This document shows, piece by piece, positions 45,653 to 54,266 of a stretch of DNA of 64,000 bases. Source of the stretch: Bog-473 sp963843365 (GTDB lineage: Bacteria; Actinomycetota; Acidimicrobiia; Acidimicrobiales; RAAP-2); assembly GCA_963843365.1 (NCBI GenBank), contig CAWJKG010000002.1, forward strand, positions 744,001 through 808,000, in the 5' to 3' direction. A program made the position numbers and the translations under genes. Every line of letters starts with the position of its first letter. Position 1 is the stretch's first letter. The notes under the pieces are model-generated. The model did no database searches. It saw nothing but the letters and a program-made list of their open reading frames with translations, and was not told the origin of the DNA.

Positions 45653-46561
45653 TCAGGAGTCGGCTCGGACCTTGTCCTTGAGGGCCGGCACAATCGGCGG
45701 TGCGTCCTTCCAGTTCGGCAGGCCGCTGTCCTCCTTGGCCACGGGGTACTTGTCCTCGTTGACCTGGGCCCAGTGGGAGTGGTTCAGCTCGTGGATCGTG
45801 AAGCAGGCGTTGAGCGCGTTGTAGAAGCCCATGTTGTCCACGCTCTGGTTCACCGCCTCCTTGACGAGCAGCGAGGTCACCGAAGGCAGGATCGCGATCC
45901 GCTCGGCGAACTCGAGTGTGCGCTGCGTGAGGTCGTCGAGCGGAAAGATCTTGCTCACCATGCCGAGGCTGTGCGCCTCTTCGGCGTCGATGGAGTCGCC
46001 GGTCAGGAGCAGCTCCTTCGCCTTGCGGGGACCGAGCTCCCACGGGTGCGCGAAGTACTCCGTCCCGCACATGCCCAGGCGGGTGCCGACGACGTCGGCG
46101 AAGCGCGTGCCCTCCGCACAGACGATGAGGTCGCAGGCCCACAGCAGCATGAGACCCGCGGCGTAGACGTCGCCGTGCGCCTGCCCGATCGTGATTTTGC
46201 GCAGATTGCGCCAGCGCAGCGTGTTCTGGAAGTAGTAGTGCCACTCCTGGAGCATGAGGCTTTCGGCGCCCTGGCGAGTGGCCCCGTTGATCTTGCGCGT
46301 GTAGTGCTGGTTCGGTCCCGGCATGCCCTCCTCCATGGAGACCTTGGAACCCATGTCGTGGCCCGAGGAGAACATCGGGCCCATGCCCCCGAGGATGACG
46401 ACCCGGACCTCGTCGTCCGCTTCTGCCTCGAGGAACGCATCGTTGAGGTCGACCAGGAGTCCCCTGTTCTGGGCGTTGCGCGCCTCGGGCCGGTTGAGCA
46501 TGATGCGCGCCACCTTTCCCGAGTCAAGCTTCTCGTAGGTGACGAATTTGTAATCGCTCAT
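45653..46561 (-). CDS. Enoyl-CoA hydratase/isomerase family protein
   Basis: 302 residues. Begins MSDYKFVTYEKLDSGKVARI, then LNRPEARNAQNRGLLVDLND, VVILGGMGPMFSSGHDMGSK (oxyanion hole), IGQAHGDVYAAGLMLLWACD and FADVVGTRLGMCGTEYFAHP. A ~25-residue insertion (SMEEGMPGPNQHYTRKINGA) after the oxyanion loop is longer than in standard crotonases. ATG 46561 is spaced correctly (7 bases) from AAGGAG; the ATG two codons earlier is too close. It lies downstream of the amidohydrolase on the same strand (133-base gap). Confidence 0.9.
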   Translation of the reverse strand: MSDYKFVTYEKLDSGKVARIMLNRPEARNAQNRGLLVDLNDAFLEAEADDEVRVVILGGMGPMFSSGHDMGSKVSMEEGMPGPNQHYTRKINGATRQGAESLMLQEWHYYFQNTLRWRNLRKITIGQAHGDVYAAGLMLLWACDLIVCAEGTRFADVVGTRLGMCGTEYFAHPWELGPRKAKELLLTGDSIDAEEAHSLGMVSKIFPLDDLTQRTLEFAERIAILPSVTSLLVKEAVNQSVDNMGFYNALNACFTIHELNHSHWAQVNEDKYPVAKEDSGLPNWKDAPPIVPALKDKVRADS

Positions 46562-46694
46562 CAGCATGCTCCTTGAGGAATGGCGCCGGTCGTTCCGATC
46601 GTGACCCTACTGGCGGACACTGCTGGCCGCATGTTGGCTCGGCTGCGCAACCGGACCGCTCCGCGCCGGCAGTGGCGCAGAGGGACCAGCGCCG

Positions 46695-47894
46695 TCAGAC
46701 GGCCGCGGCGACCTGCTCGACGCGCATGATCCGGGCCAGGTTGCCGCCCATGATGTTGCGCACTTCCTCGTCCGACAGGCCTTCGGGGAGGTGGTCGACG
46801 TAGCTGCACGGCTCGGCCAGGCCTTCGGGGTGCGGCCAGTCGGAGCCGAAGAGCACGTGGTCCGCGCCGATCACGTCGATGATTTCTCCCAGATCGTCCT
46901 CGTGGAACGGGCTGACGTACACGTTGTGCTTGAACTGTGCGACCGGGTCGCCGTCGAAGGCGTGCGGCATCTTCTTGTAGGTGTCGCCGAGGTGGTTGAC
47001 GAATCCTCTGATCCACTCGCCACCCGCCTCGATGGAGGCGATCCTCAGGTCGGGGAAGCGTGCGAACACGCCGTGGGAGACGAAGGCAGACATGGAGTCC
47101 TGGATCGCCCGGTGCTGACCGGTCATGTAGGTGAAGGCGTCGAGCCGGAAGGGCAGCATCTCGCTCGGTCCGGTCCAGTCGCTCGTGTACCGGGCGTAGC
47201 CGCTGTCGGACGAGTGCATGGACACGAGGATGTCGGCGTCCACCACGGCCTGCCAGAACGGGTCGAACTCCGGGTAGCCGAACGAGCGCGAGCCGCGGAA
47301 GCCAGGGACCGGAGCGGGACGGATGAGCACCGTCTTGGCGCCGCGCGCCAAGCACCACTCGAGCTCCTCGATCGCCTTGTCGACGATGGGCAGCGTGATG
47401 ACCGGGGTGGCGAAGATCCGGTCCTCGTAGTTGAACGTCCACTCCTCGTACATCCACTCGTTCAGGGAGTGGATCGCCGCGTGCGTCAACTCGGGATCGT
47501 CACGCATGCGCTCTTCCAACAGGCTGGCCAACGTCGGGAACATCAGCGTCCGGTCGATGCCGAGCTCGTTCATCACCTCGAGCCGGGGTGCGGGGCTGTG
47601 GAACGCCGGGATGCTCCGCATGGGCTCGCCGATCACCTCGCGGTACGACTTGCCCTCGGGGTTGCCGTTGCGGAAGTACTCCTCTTGCGCGCCGGGCCGG
47701 GCCACCACCTCGAAGGTCGGGTTCGGGATGTACTCGCTCACCGTGCCCCGGATCATGATCTTGGTGCGGCCATGCAGTTCGACGTAGTCGATGGCGCCCT
47801 TGTAGCGATCGGGCAGGTGCCTCGTGAAGGAGTCCCGGGTCTCGTAGAAGTGGTTGTCGGCGTCGAAAACAGGGAAATCGCAAACTCTCGTCAT
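46695..47894 (-). CDS. Amidohydrolase (Amidohydro_2, TIM barrel)
   Basis: 399 residues. VCDFPVFDADNHFYE carries the N-terminal metal motif, DILVSMHSSDSGYARY the barrel His, and FGSDWPHPEGLAEP the catalytic Asp. Highly similar to the 29280 protein (SEYIPNPTFEVVARPGAQEE; RPAPVPGFRGSRSFGYPEFD). A leaderless promoter with operator site B lies directly upstream. Together with the downstream enoyl-CoA hydratase it forms a short transcript. Family members include decarboxylases and lactone or ring hydrolases; the substrate is unknown. Confidence 0.9.
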   Translation of the reverse strand: MTRVCDFPVFDADNHFYETRDSFTRHLPDRYKGAIDYVELHGRTKIMIRGTVSEYIPNPTFEVVARPGAQEEYFRNGNPEGKSYREVIGEPMRSIPAFHSPAPRLEVMNELGIDRTLMFPTLASLLEERMRDDPELTHAAIHSLNEWMYEEWTFNYEDRIFATPVITLPIVDKAIEELEWCLARGAKTVLIRPAPVPGFRGSRSFGYPEFDPFWQAVVDADILVSMHSSDSGYARYTSDWTGPSEMLPFRLDAFTYMTGQHRAIQDSMSAFVSHGVFARFPDLRIASIEAGGEWIRGFVNHLGDTYKKMPHAFDGDPVAQFKHNVYVSPFHEDDLGEIIDVIGADHVLFGSDWPHPEGLAEPCSYVDHLPEGLSDEEVRNIMGGNLARIMRVEQVAAAV

Positions 47895-47901
47895 ACCGAA
47901 A

Positions 47902-47936
47902 AGGATACGGGTTTTTGACTATGACGTCAATGTCAT
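47902..47936 (-). promoter_or_regulatory. Leaderless amidohydrolase promoter with operator site B
   Basis: Minus strand: TTGACG (47930-47925), 17-base spacer, TATCCT (47907-47902); the start point falls on the ATG at 47894. ATGACGTCAATGTCAT (47921-47936) is a near-perfect palindrome (13 of 16 to the consensus) that includes the -35 box, the expected place for a repressor. Confidence 0.75.
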
Positions 47937-48035
47937 ACATCGCACCCCTGCGGCAGCGGCCCCGCCGGATGAATGACCTGTTCACGGCGGCTTTTCTTCA
48001 GTGTATGCGCCCTGGGCGACGCCCGCCCAGCGCCG

Positions 48036-49529
48036 TCACCGATTCGTCGGGAAATGCAGCTCCATGCTGGTCGGGCCGGGGTCGGGCCAACGGGAAGTGA
48101 CGACCTTGGGCCTTGTGTAAAAGCGGATCCCGTCCGGGCCGTAGATGGACGAGTCGCCGAAGATCGAGGCCTTCCATCCGCCGAAGGAGTGCGCGGCCAC
48201 GGGCACCGGGATCGGCACGTTGATGCCCACCATCCCGACCTGAATCTCCCGCTCGAAACGACGGGCGGTGCCGCCGTCGCGCGTGAAGATGGCGGTGCCG
48301 TTGCCGTAGGGGTTGTCGTTCACCAACGCGAGCGCCTCGTCGAAGGTCGGGACGCGCGCCACGCTGAGCACGGGCCCGAAGATCTCGTCCTCGTAGACGC
48401 GCATACCCGGCTTGACGTCGTCGAGCAGGGAGCACCCGACGAAGAATCCGTCGGGGCGCGGGGCCGCCGTGCCGTCGACCACGACCTTGGCCCCCTCGTC
48501 GGCGGCGCCTTCGACATAGGACCGCACGCGGTCGCGGTGCTCCGCGGTGATCAGCGGGCCCATCATGGACGCGTCGTCGTCGCCGGCGCCGACCACGACG
48601 TCGGGAATCCGGCTCGCAATGGCGTCGAGGAGCGGATCGGCCACTGGGCCCACGGCGACAACGACCGAAATGGCCATGCAGCGCTCTCCGGCCGACCCGT
48701 AGGCGGCGGACACCGCCGCATCGGCCGCGGCGTCGATGTCGGCATCGGGCATCACGACCATGTGGTTCTTGGCTCCGCCGAGCGCCTGCACGCGCTTGCC
48801 GTGGCGCGTCCCCGTCTCGTAGATGTGGCGCGCCACCGGGGTGCTGCCGACGAAGGAGATGGCGGCCACGTCGGGGTGCGCCAGCAGCGTGTCGACCGCG
48901 TCACGATCGCCCTGCACCACGCTGAAGACCCCGTCGGGGAATCCGGCCCGTTGCACCATGTCGGCCAGGATCAGCGAGGCGGACGGGTCCTTCTCCGACG
49001 GCTTCAGCACGAAGCAGTTCCCGCAGGCGATGGCGTTGGCCATCATCCAGAGCGGGACCATGATCGGGAAGTTGAAGGGGGTGATGCCGGCCACGACGCC
49101 CAAGGGTTCGAGCACGGTTCTGATGTCGATTCCGGTCGAGACCTCCGAGTTCGAGGAGCCCTTCAGGAGATTCGGGATGCCGCACGCGAATTCGACGTTC
49201 TCGATGCCGCGGGCGACCTCGCCCCGGGCGTCCTCGAGCACCTTGCCGTGCTCGCGGGTGACCGCGGCCGCGAGGACGTCCCGGTTGGCGTCGAGCAACT
49301 CGCGCAGGCGGAACAGCAGGCCGGCCCGGCGGGTGAGCGACGAGGAGCGCCACTGGCGGGATGCCTCGACCGCCGACGCGACGGCCGCGTCCACCTCGGC
49401 CGGGGAGGCCAGAGCCACTTCTGCGGTCTGGAGGCCCCGGGCGGGGTCGTAGACCGGAGCCGTCCGGCCCGACTCACCCGGCGCGGGTCGGCCGGCGACC
49501 CAGTGCCCGATGGTCGAAAGTGCAGGCAT
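48036..49529 (-). CDS. mmsA: Methylmalonate-semialdehyde dehydrogenase (CoA-acylating)
   Basis: 497 residues. Oxidises methylmalonate (or malonate) semialdehyde to propionyl-CoA (acetyl-CoA) and CO2, in valine, beta-alanine and inositol breakdown. MPALSTIGHWVAGRPAPGES starts the protein; GITPFNFPIMVPLWMM is the MmsA version of the NAD motif, ALGGAKNHMVVMPDADIDAA and AYGSAGERCMAIS (catalytic Cys) are diagnostic. ATG 49529 is chosen since the upstream frame lacks homology. It is divergent from the DUF35-thiolase gene with operator site C between. With the mutase it links the pathway to propionyl/methylmalonyl units. Confidence 0.92.
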   Translation of the reverse strand: MPALSTIGHWVAGRPAPGESGRTAPVYDPARGLQTAEVALASPAEVDAAVASAVEASRQWRSSSLTRRAGLLFRLRELLDANRDVLAAAVTREHGKVLEDARGEVARGIENVEFACGIPNLLKGSSNSEVSTGIDIRTVLEPLGVVAGITPFNFPIMVPLWMMANAIACGNCFVLKPSEKDPSASLILADMVQRAGFPDGVFSVVQGDRDAVDTLLAHPDVAAISFVGSTPVARHIYETGTRHGKRVQALGGAKNHMVVMPDADIDAAADAAVSAAYGSAGERCMAISVVVAVGPVADPLLDAIASRIPDVVVGAGDDDASMMGPLITAEHRDRVRSYVEGAADEGAKVVVDGTAAPRPDGFFVGCSLLDDVKPGMRVYEDEIFGPVLSVARVPTFDEALALVNDNPYGNGTAIFTRDGGTARRFEREIQVGMVGINVPIPVPVAAHSFGGWKASIFGDSSIYGPDGIRFYTRPKVVTSRWPDPGPTSMELHFPTNR

Positions 49530-49680
49530 GACGCCGGTGATCTTATTGTCGGCCCCGACACCGGCGTTCCGGGTCACCGCACACGCGCGCATGGCCCGTA
49601 CGCAGGGAGGACGGACAGACGACGAGGACCGGGTCGGGCAACGACGTCCACCGGGACGTAACATGGCGACGTGTTCGATT

Positions 49681-49696
49681 GCGACGTCGATGTCAA
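49681..49696 (+). promoter_or_regulatory. Shared regulon operator, site C
   Basis: GCGACGTCGATGTCAA matches the consensus at 14 of 16. It lies in the 227-base divergent region between mmsA (start 49529) and the DUF35-thiolase gene (start 49757), so it can serve both and the tetR gene downstream. Confidence 0.65.
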
Positions 49697-49756
49697 TACC
49701 GACGCCGGCCCCCAACGCCTGTCCCGGCGCCCCGACGGGGCGACGCCGGAGCGCTG

Positions 49757-51439
49757 ATGCGACCCCTCCCCGAACTCACCCCGGCCAACGACTGGTTCTG
49801 GACTTCCGGTGCCGACGGCGTCCTCCGCATACAGGGGTGCACCGACTGCGGTGCGCTCGTCCACCCGCCGGTGCCCATCTGCCCCTCCTGCCGCAGCCGT
49901 GCGGCCAAGCCGACCGCGGTCTCGGGGCGCGGCACCATCGTGGGCTTCACCGTCAACGCCCACCGCTGGCTGCCGGACTTCGACCCGCCGTACGTGATCG
50001 CCAACGTCGCGCTGGCGGAGGACCCCCACGTGCACCTCACGACCAACATCGTGGGCTGCGCGCCCGACGACGTCCGGATCGGCCAGGAGGTCGCGGTCAC
50101 CTTCTTGCAGCAGGAGGACGTGTGGCTCCCGCTCTTCGAGCTGACCGGCTCCGTCGATCCGGTCGACCGCGTCGACGAGCCGGTGCGGCCCCTCCCCCGC
50201 GCCCCGCGCAGCGAGGAGCGCTTCGAACACAAGGCGGTCCTCAGCGGCGTCGGTCGCTCCGCCTTCGGCCGGCGCCTGATGCTCGACCCGCTCTCGCTGG
50301 CCGTCGACGCCAGCCTGCAGGCGATCGCCGACGCCGGGCTGACGGTGGACGACATCGACGGGCTGTCGACGTATCCCGGGGCGAGCGGCGGCGGCATGAG
50401 CGAGGGCGGCGTCACGGCGCTCGAGGAAGCGCTGCGGATCCATCCGACGTGGGCCAACGGCGGGGGCGACCTGCCCGGACCGGGGGGCGCCGTCATCGCC
50501 GCCGCCCTGGCGGTGGCCTCGGGCCTGTGCCGCCACGTGCTCTGTTTCCGCACCGTGTGGGAATCGACCTTCGGCGTGCTCGCGGCCCAGGCGGCCCAGG
50601 CGGCGTCGGCCGGAGCGGAGGGTGCCGGCGCCGATCGGAGCCGGCGGCGGGCCGAGCGCGTCTCGGGACCTTTCCGCGAGTGGCGCGCTCCCTTCGGCGC
50701 CATGTCCGCGGCCAACTGGATCGGCATGAATGCCACGCAGTACCTCCACCGCTACGGAGTGCCCCGCGAGGTACTCGGACTGATCGCCGTCAACGGCCGC
50801 CGGAACGCCGCGCGCAACCCGGCGGCCATCTACCGTGACCCGATGACGATGGACGACTACCTCTCGGCACGTCCCATCACCTCCCCCTTCGGGCTGTACG
50901 ACTGCGACGTCCCGTGCGACGGTTCCATCGCTGTCATCGTGTCGGCAGCGTCTGTCGCCGACGACCTCCCCCACCCGGCGGTGCGCATGGAGGCGGTCGG
51001 CACCCAGATTCTGGAGCGGGTGTCGTGGGACCAGGACACCATGACCCACGAGCCGCAGGTCATCGGCCAGAGCGCACACCTGTGGACCCGGACCGGCGTG
51101 CAGCCCTCGGAGGTGGACCTGGCGCTGGTCTACGACGGCTTCACCTTCAACGCCATCTCGTGGCTCGAGGGCCTCGGGTTCTGCGGCTTCGGCGAGGCCT
51201 ACGACTGGCTCGACGGGGGCCGCCGGATCGCGCTCGACGGCGAGCTGCCGGTCAACCCGCACGGTGGCCAGCTCTCCGAGGGGCGCACCCACGGCTTCGG
51301 CTTCATCTACGAGGCCGTGCAGCAGCTCCGCCACAGCGCCGGCGAGCGCCAGGTCAAGGACGCCAAGACTGCGGTCGTGACGTCGGGGGGCGGGACACCC
51401 TCGGGCGTGCTCCTGTTGCAGAGGAAGGATGCGTCATGA
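49757..51439 (+). CDS. Fusion of a DUF35 OB-fold/zinc-ribbon domain with a thiolase (SCP2-thiolase-like)
   Basis: 560 residues. The N-terminal ~130 residues: GCTDCGALVHPPVPICPSCR is a rubredoxin-like zinc ribbon (CxxC...CxxC), then the OB fold VSGRGTIVGFTVNAHRW. From about residue 155 a thiolase of the lipid-transfer (Ltp2) type: VLSGVGRSAFGRRLMLDPLS, IADAGLTVDDIDGLSTYPG, DCDVPCDGSIAVIVSAAS, GGQLSEGRTHGFGFIYEAVQ. In steroid side-chain degradation Ltp2 retro-aldolases need a separate DUF35 partner, so a fused chain fits an aldolase cleaving a CoA-bound tertiary alcohol. ATG 49757; the stop overlaps the tetR start. Confidence 0.9.
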   Translation: MRPLPELTPANDWFWTSGADGVLRIQGCTDCGALVHPPVPICPSCRSRAAKPTAVSGRGTIVGFTVNAHRWLPDFDPPYVIANVALAEDPHVHLTTNIVGCAPDDVRIGQEVAVTFLQQEDVWLPLFELTGSVDPVDRVDEPVRPLPRAPRSEERFEHKAVLSGVGRSAFGRRLMLDPLSLAVDASLQAIADAGLTVDDIDGLSTYPGASGGGMSEGGVTALEEALRIHPTWANGGGDLPGPGGAVIAAALAVASGLCRHVLCFRTVWESTFGVLAAQAAQAASAGAEGAGADRSRRRAERVSGPFREWRAPFGAMSAANWIGMNATQYLHRYGVPREVLGLIAVNGRRNAARNPAAIYRDPMTMDDYLSARPITSPFGLYDCDVPCDGSIAVIVSAASVADDLPHPAVRMEAVGTQILERVSWDQDTMTHEPQVIGQSAHLWTRTGVQPSEVDLALVYDGFTFNAISWLEGLGFCGFGEAYDWLDGGRRIALDGELPVNPHGGQLSEGRTHGFGFIYEAVQQLRHSAGERQVKDAKTAVVTSGGGTPSGVLLLQRKDAS

Positions 51440-52173
51440 CGAATCCCGCCGCGAAGCAGGAGGCCGTGCCGGCCGAGACGACGGCTGCGCCGCTCGGGGG
51501 CGAGAAGCCGAGCGGGCCCCGCTCCCGCAAGGGCATCGAGACCCGGGCGCGCCTTCTGGCCGCGGCGAAGGAGGTCTTCGAGCAGGACGGGTTCCTCGAT
51601 GCCCGGATCTCCGACATTGCGGAGCGCGCCGGCCTGTCGCACGGGTCCTTCTACCACTACTTCGAATCGAAGGAAGAGGTGTTCCGCGAGGTGGCGGCCG
51701 AGGTCGAGGAACGCCTCAGCGAGCCGCTCTACAGCGTCATTCTGGACTCGCACTCGACCGCCTCGCCCTACGAGCGGATCCACGAGGGCATCCGCCGGAA
51801 CTTCGAGAGCTACCGCGACGAGGCCCGCATCATGGGTGTGATCGAGCAGGTCTCGCGCTTCGACGACACGCTCCGCGCCTTCCGCAACGAGCGCCACCAC
51901 CTCTCGTCGGCCCAGATCGCGGACTCCATCCGCCGGCTGCAACAGCACGGGCTGGCCGACCCCCGGCTCGATCCGGCGATCGCCGCGGCCGGCCTCGGTG
52001 CCATGACCTACCGCTTCCCCGAGATGTGGTTCGTGCAGGACCTGCTGGACTGTGACTTCGACCGGGGCGTGGAACAACTGACCCGGCTCTTCACCAACGC
52101 GTTGGGCCTGCGGGAGCCGGCCGCGCCGGCGACCCCTTCGTCGTCGGTGGCGGAGGATCTCGTCGCCGACTGA
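51436..52173 (+). CDS. TetR family regulator, candidate master regulator of the catabolic region
   Basis: 245 residues. An unusual ~35-residue N-terminal extension, then SRKGIETRARLLAAAKEVFE, HTH DARISDIAERAGLSHGSFYH, and YFESKEEVFREVAAEVEERL. The C-terminal domain is KstR-like in pattern (RIMGVIEQVSRFDDTLRAFR; MTYRFPEMWF). The start overlaps the thiolase stop (ATGA), so it is in the operon behind operator site C, consistent with autoregulation. I infer, without proof, that it binds TTGACGTCGATGTCAA. Confidence 0.88.
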   Translation: MTNPAAKQEAVPAETTAAPLGGEKPSGPRSRKGIETRARLLAAAKEVFEQDGFLDARISDIAERAGLSHGSFYHYFESKEEVFREVAAEVEERLSEPLYSVILDSHSTASPYERIHEGIRRNFESYRDEARIMGVIEQVSRFDDTLRAFRNERHHLSSAQIADSIRRLQQHGLADPRLDPAIAAAGLGAMTYRFPEMWFVQDLLDCDFDRGVEQLTRLFTNALGLREPAAPATPSSSVAEDLVAD

Positions 52174-52181
52174 CCGCGCGA

Positions 52182-52815
52182 GTGCACCCGCCGTACCCGC
52201 CGTCTCCCTCGGTCTGGTACGCCTCGTACGGCTCGAACCTGTGTGCCGAGCGCTTTGCCTGTTACATCCGGGGCGGGCGACCACCGGGGGCGACGCACAC
52301 CCATGCGGGTGCCCGCGACACGCGCCCGCCCCGCGCCACGCTCCCGCTCGAGGTCCCGTACCGCCTCTACTTCGCGGGTGACTCCACCGGTTGGGGCGGA
52401 TCGCCGGCCTTCCTCGACACCCAACGGCACCCGTCCGCACCGGCGTACGTGCGGGCCTACCTCATCACGTGGGAGCAGTTCGAGGACGTGGTGGCGCAGG
52501 AGAACGTCCGGGCCTCGTCGCCCCTCACGGTCGGCCCGCTCACCGAGGGGGGCAGCGAGCGGATCGGGCCCGGCCGCTACGAGAACTTGCTCTGCCTCGG
52601 CCGGCGCGACGACGTGCCGATCGTCACCTTCACCGCGCCCTGGGCCCTGTCGGCCGTTGACGCCGGGCCAGCCCTCCCTGCGGTACCTGGCCATGCTGAT
52701 CACCGGATTGCGCGAAGCGCACGGGCTGGACGACACGGCCGTCGTCCGGTATCTCGGAGCGGCCCCGGGCTGCACGCCGGCGCGCGCACGGGAGGCCCTG
52801 GCCCGGCACGGCTGA
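52182..52815 (+). CDS. Gamma-glutamylcyclotransferase-like protein (one frameshift)
   Basis: GTG 52182: SVWYASYGSNLCAERFACYI is the YGSN motif of the GGCT/BtrG fold that binds the substrate. LPLEVPYRLYFAGDSTGWGG and LDTQRHPSAPAYVRAYLITW follow; after a shift at ~52660 YLAMLITGLREAHGLDDTAV and the end AREALARHG. About 210 residues. This family has been called histone deacetylase in some actinobacterial annotations; that name is not supported by any motif here. The substrate is unknown. Confidence 0.75.
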
Positions 52816-52879
52816 GCGCGGGCGCGCGAGACTCGATGTCGCCCCCCCGCAACCGACCGCAGCACCCCGAGGAGCCACC

Positions 52880-53356
52880 ATGCCCGACACCGTCTTCCTG
52901 CCCGACCGCATAGAGGTCACGCGGCTGATTCCCGCACCGGCCTCCGCCATATTCGACGTCGTGCGCAGCCCGGCGGGCCACGTGGCCATCGACGCCTCGG
53001 GGATGCTGCAGGACTACACCGGCGACCCGGCCGAGAAGGTCGGCGACACCTTCGTCATTCACATGGACCGCGAGTCCCTCAACGACTTCCCGCTGGGCAA
53101 GTACGACGTGACGGTCAACATCATCGTCTTCGAGCCCGACCAGGAGATCGCCTGGGACCTCGGGCCCGACATCCCGATCCCGCACTTCTACGGCTACCGC
53201 CTCGAACCCGGCGAGGACGGGGGAACCAACGTGACCTCCTACTACGACTGGTCGAAAGTCGAGGGCGACATGAAGGAGCGCTTCCCGATCGTCCCCGACA
53301 CATCCCTGCGGGCCACGCTCGGCATTCTGGAGCGCACGGTCCGCCAGGCCTCCTGA
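52880..53356 (+). CDS. SRPBCC family protein (polyketide cyclase/dehydrase-like)
   Basis: 158 residues, START-like ligand-binding fold. DRIEVTRLIPAPASAIFDVV opens the fold; SPAGHVAIDASGMLQDYTGD and IAWDLGPDIPIPHFYGYRLE form the cavity strands; the C-terminal helix is SLRATLGILERTV. GAGGAGCC precedes ATG 52880. The family binds hydrophobic ligands such as steroids and is common in steroid-degradation regions. It converges with the alpha/beta hydrolase gene. Confidence 0.88.
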   Translation: MPDTVFLPDRIEVTRLIPAPASAIFDVVRSPAGHVAIDASGMLQDYTGDPAEKVGDTFVIHMDRESLNDFPLGKYDVTVNIIVFEPDQEIAWDLGPDIPIPHFYGYRLEPGEDGGTNVTSYYDWSKVEGDMKERFPIVPDTSLRATLGILERTVRQAS

Positions 53357-53359
53357 GCA

Positions 53360-54217
53360 TCAGCCCAGGACTTCCGCCTTCCACTCCAGCAGCTGCGGGG
53401 CGAGCAGCGTCCAGCGGACGAAGAGGCCGTCCTGCGCGGACTCGCCGCGCTCGATCCACTCGCGGTCGCCCCATGGCGGCTCGGCCAGGCGGGCATTGGG
53501 CAGAACCTCCGCCAGCGCCTCCGACGTGGCCCTGGTGTGGTGGGGGTCGCTCTCCCCGCTCCGGAAGACCAAGGCCGGGATGGTGAGGGCGCGGGCGTCG
53601 GCCTCGGGCAGGCCGGGGACCGGCTCGTCGTCGCGGGGGCAGTAGGCCAGCATCCAGCGCTCCATGGTGGCGATGAATTCGGCCCTGTCCTGGGCCAGGA
53701 AGCGCTCCCGGTTGGAGGGGTTCAGCTCCTGCACCTCCACCCATTCGGGCAGATCCGCCACCGCCTCCATGCCGTGCATCCACGCCGCGCCCACGGACCC
53801 GCCGCAGTAGTGCGTGGCCAGCGACAGCAGGCCGAACACGCCGCCGCTGATCCACCAGATGGCCAAACCGGCCGCCGTCTCGGGGTGGCGGGCCGCGGTC
53901 AGCAGGGAGACGCGGGCACCGCCCGAGCCGCCGATGATGACGGCGGGCGTCATGCCGAGCTCGGTCAACAGCGCCGCCAACGCGTCGGCCTGCATGGCGG
54001 ACTCCGACGAGCCCTCGAAGCACACGTCCGACGCGCCGCAGTTCGGGCGATCCCAGATCAGCACGCGGTTGCCCTGCTCGGCGAGGAGCGCCGCCAGTTG
54101 GCGCACCCCCGGCGTCTCCTTGGTGAAGCGCCCGCCGGGGGTGATGACCCAGGGTTGTCCCGAGTCGCCGACGATCTCGTAGGCGAGCGACAGTCCGTTG
54201 ACGGAGGTGGTGGGCAC
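53360..54217 (-). CDS. Alpha/beta hydrolase fold protein
   Basis: 285 residues. ITPGGRFTKETPGVRQLAAL replaces the HG oxyanion motif with PGGR, IWDRPNCGASD is the typical DxxG strand, VIIGGSGGARVSLL is the nucleophile elbow (GGSGGA, Ser). The C-terminal region reads EPPWGDREWIERG, where most relatives have the catalytic His, so the enzyme may use another residue (DPHHT upstream) or may not be a normal esterase. First gene of a 7.5-kb minus-strand region on its distal side; downstream of the ACAD pair. Confidence 0.82.
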   Translation of the reverse strand: MPTTSVNGLSLAYEIVGDSGQPWVITPGGRFTKETPGVRQLAALLAEQGNRVLIWDRPNCGASDVCFEGSSESAMQADALAALLTELGMTPAVIIGGSGGARVSLLTAARHPETAAGLAIWWISGGVFGLLSLATHYCGGSVGAAWMHGMEAVADLPEWVEVQELNPSNRERFLAQDRAEFIATMERWMLAYCPRDDEPVPGLPEADARALTIPALVFRSGESDPHHTRATSEALAEVLPNARLAEPPWGDREWIERGESAQDGLFVRWTLLAPQLLEWKAEVLG

Positions 54218-54266
54218 GGATGGACTCCTCTGGGTCGGCCTCCGGGGGAGATGTCCCGGCGGCGGG

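Noticed and set aside
52182..52815. Histone deacetylase annotation for the YGSN protein
   Set aside because: No deacetylase metal motif; the WYASYGSNL start is that of gamma-glutamylcyclotransferase-like folds.
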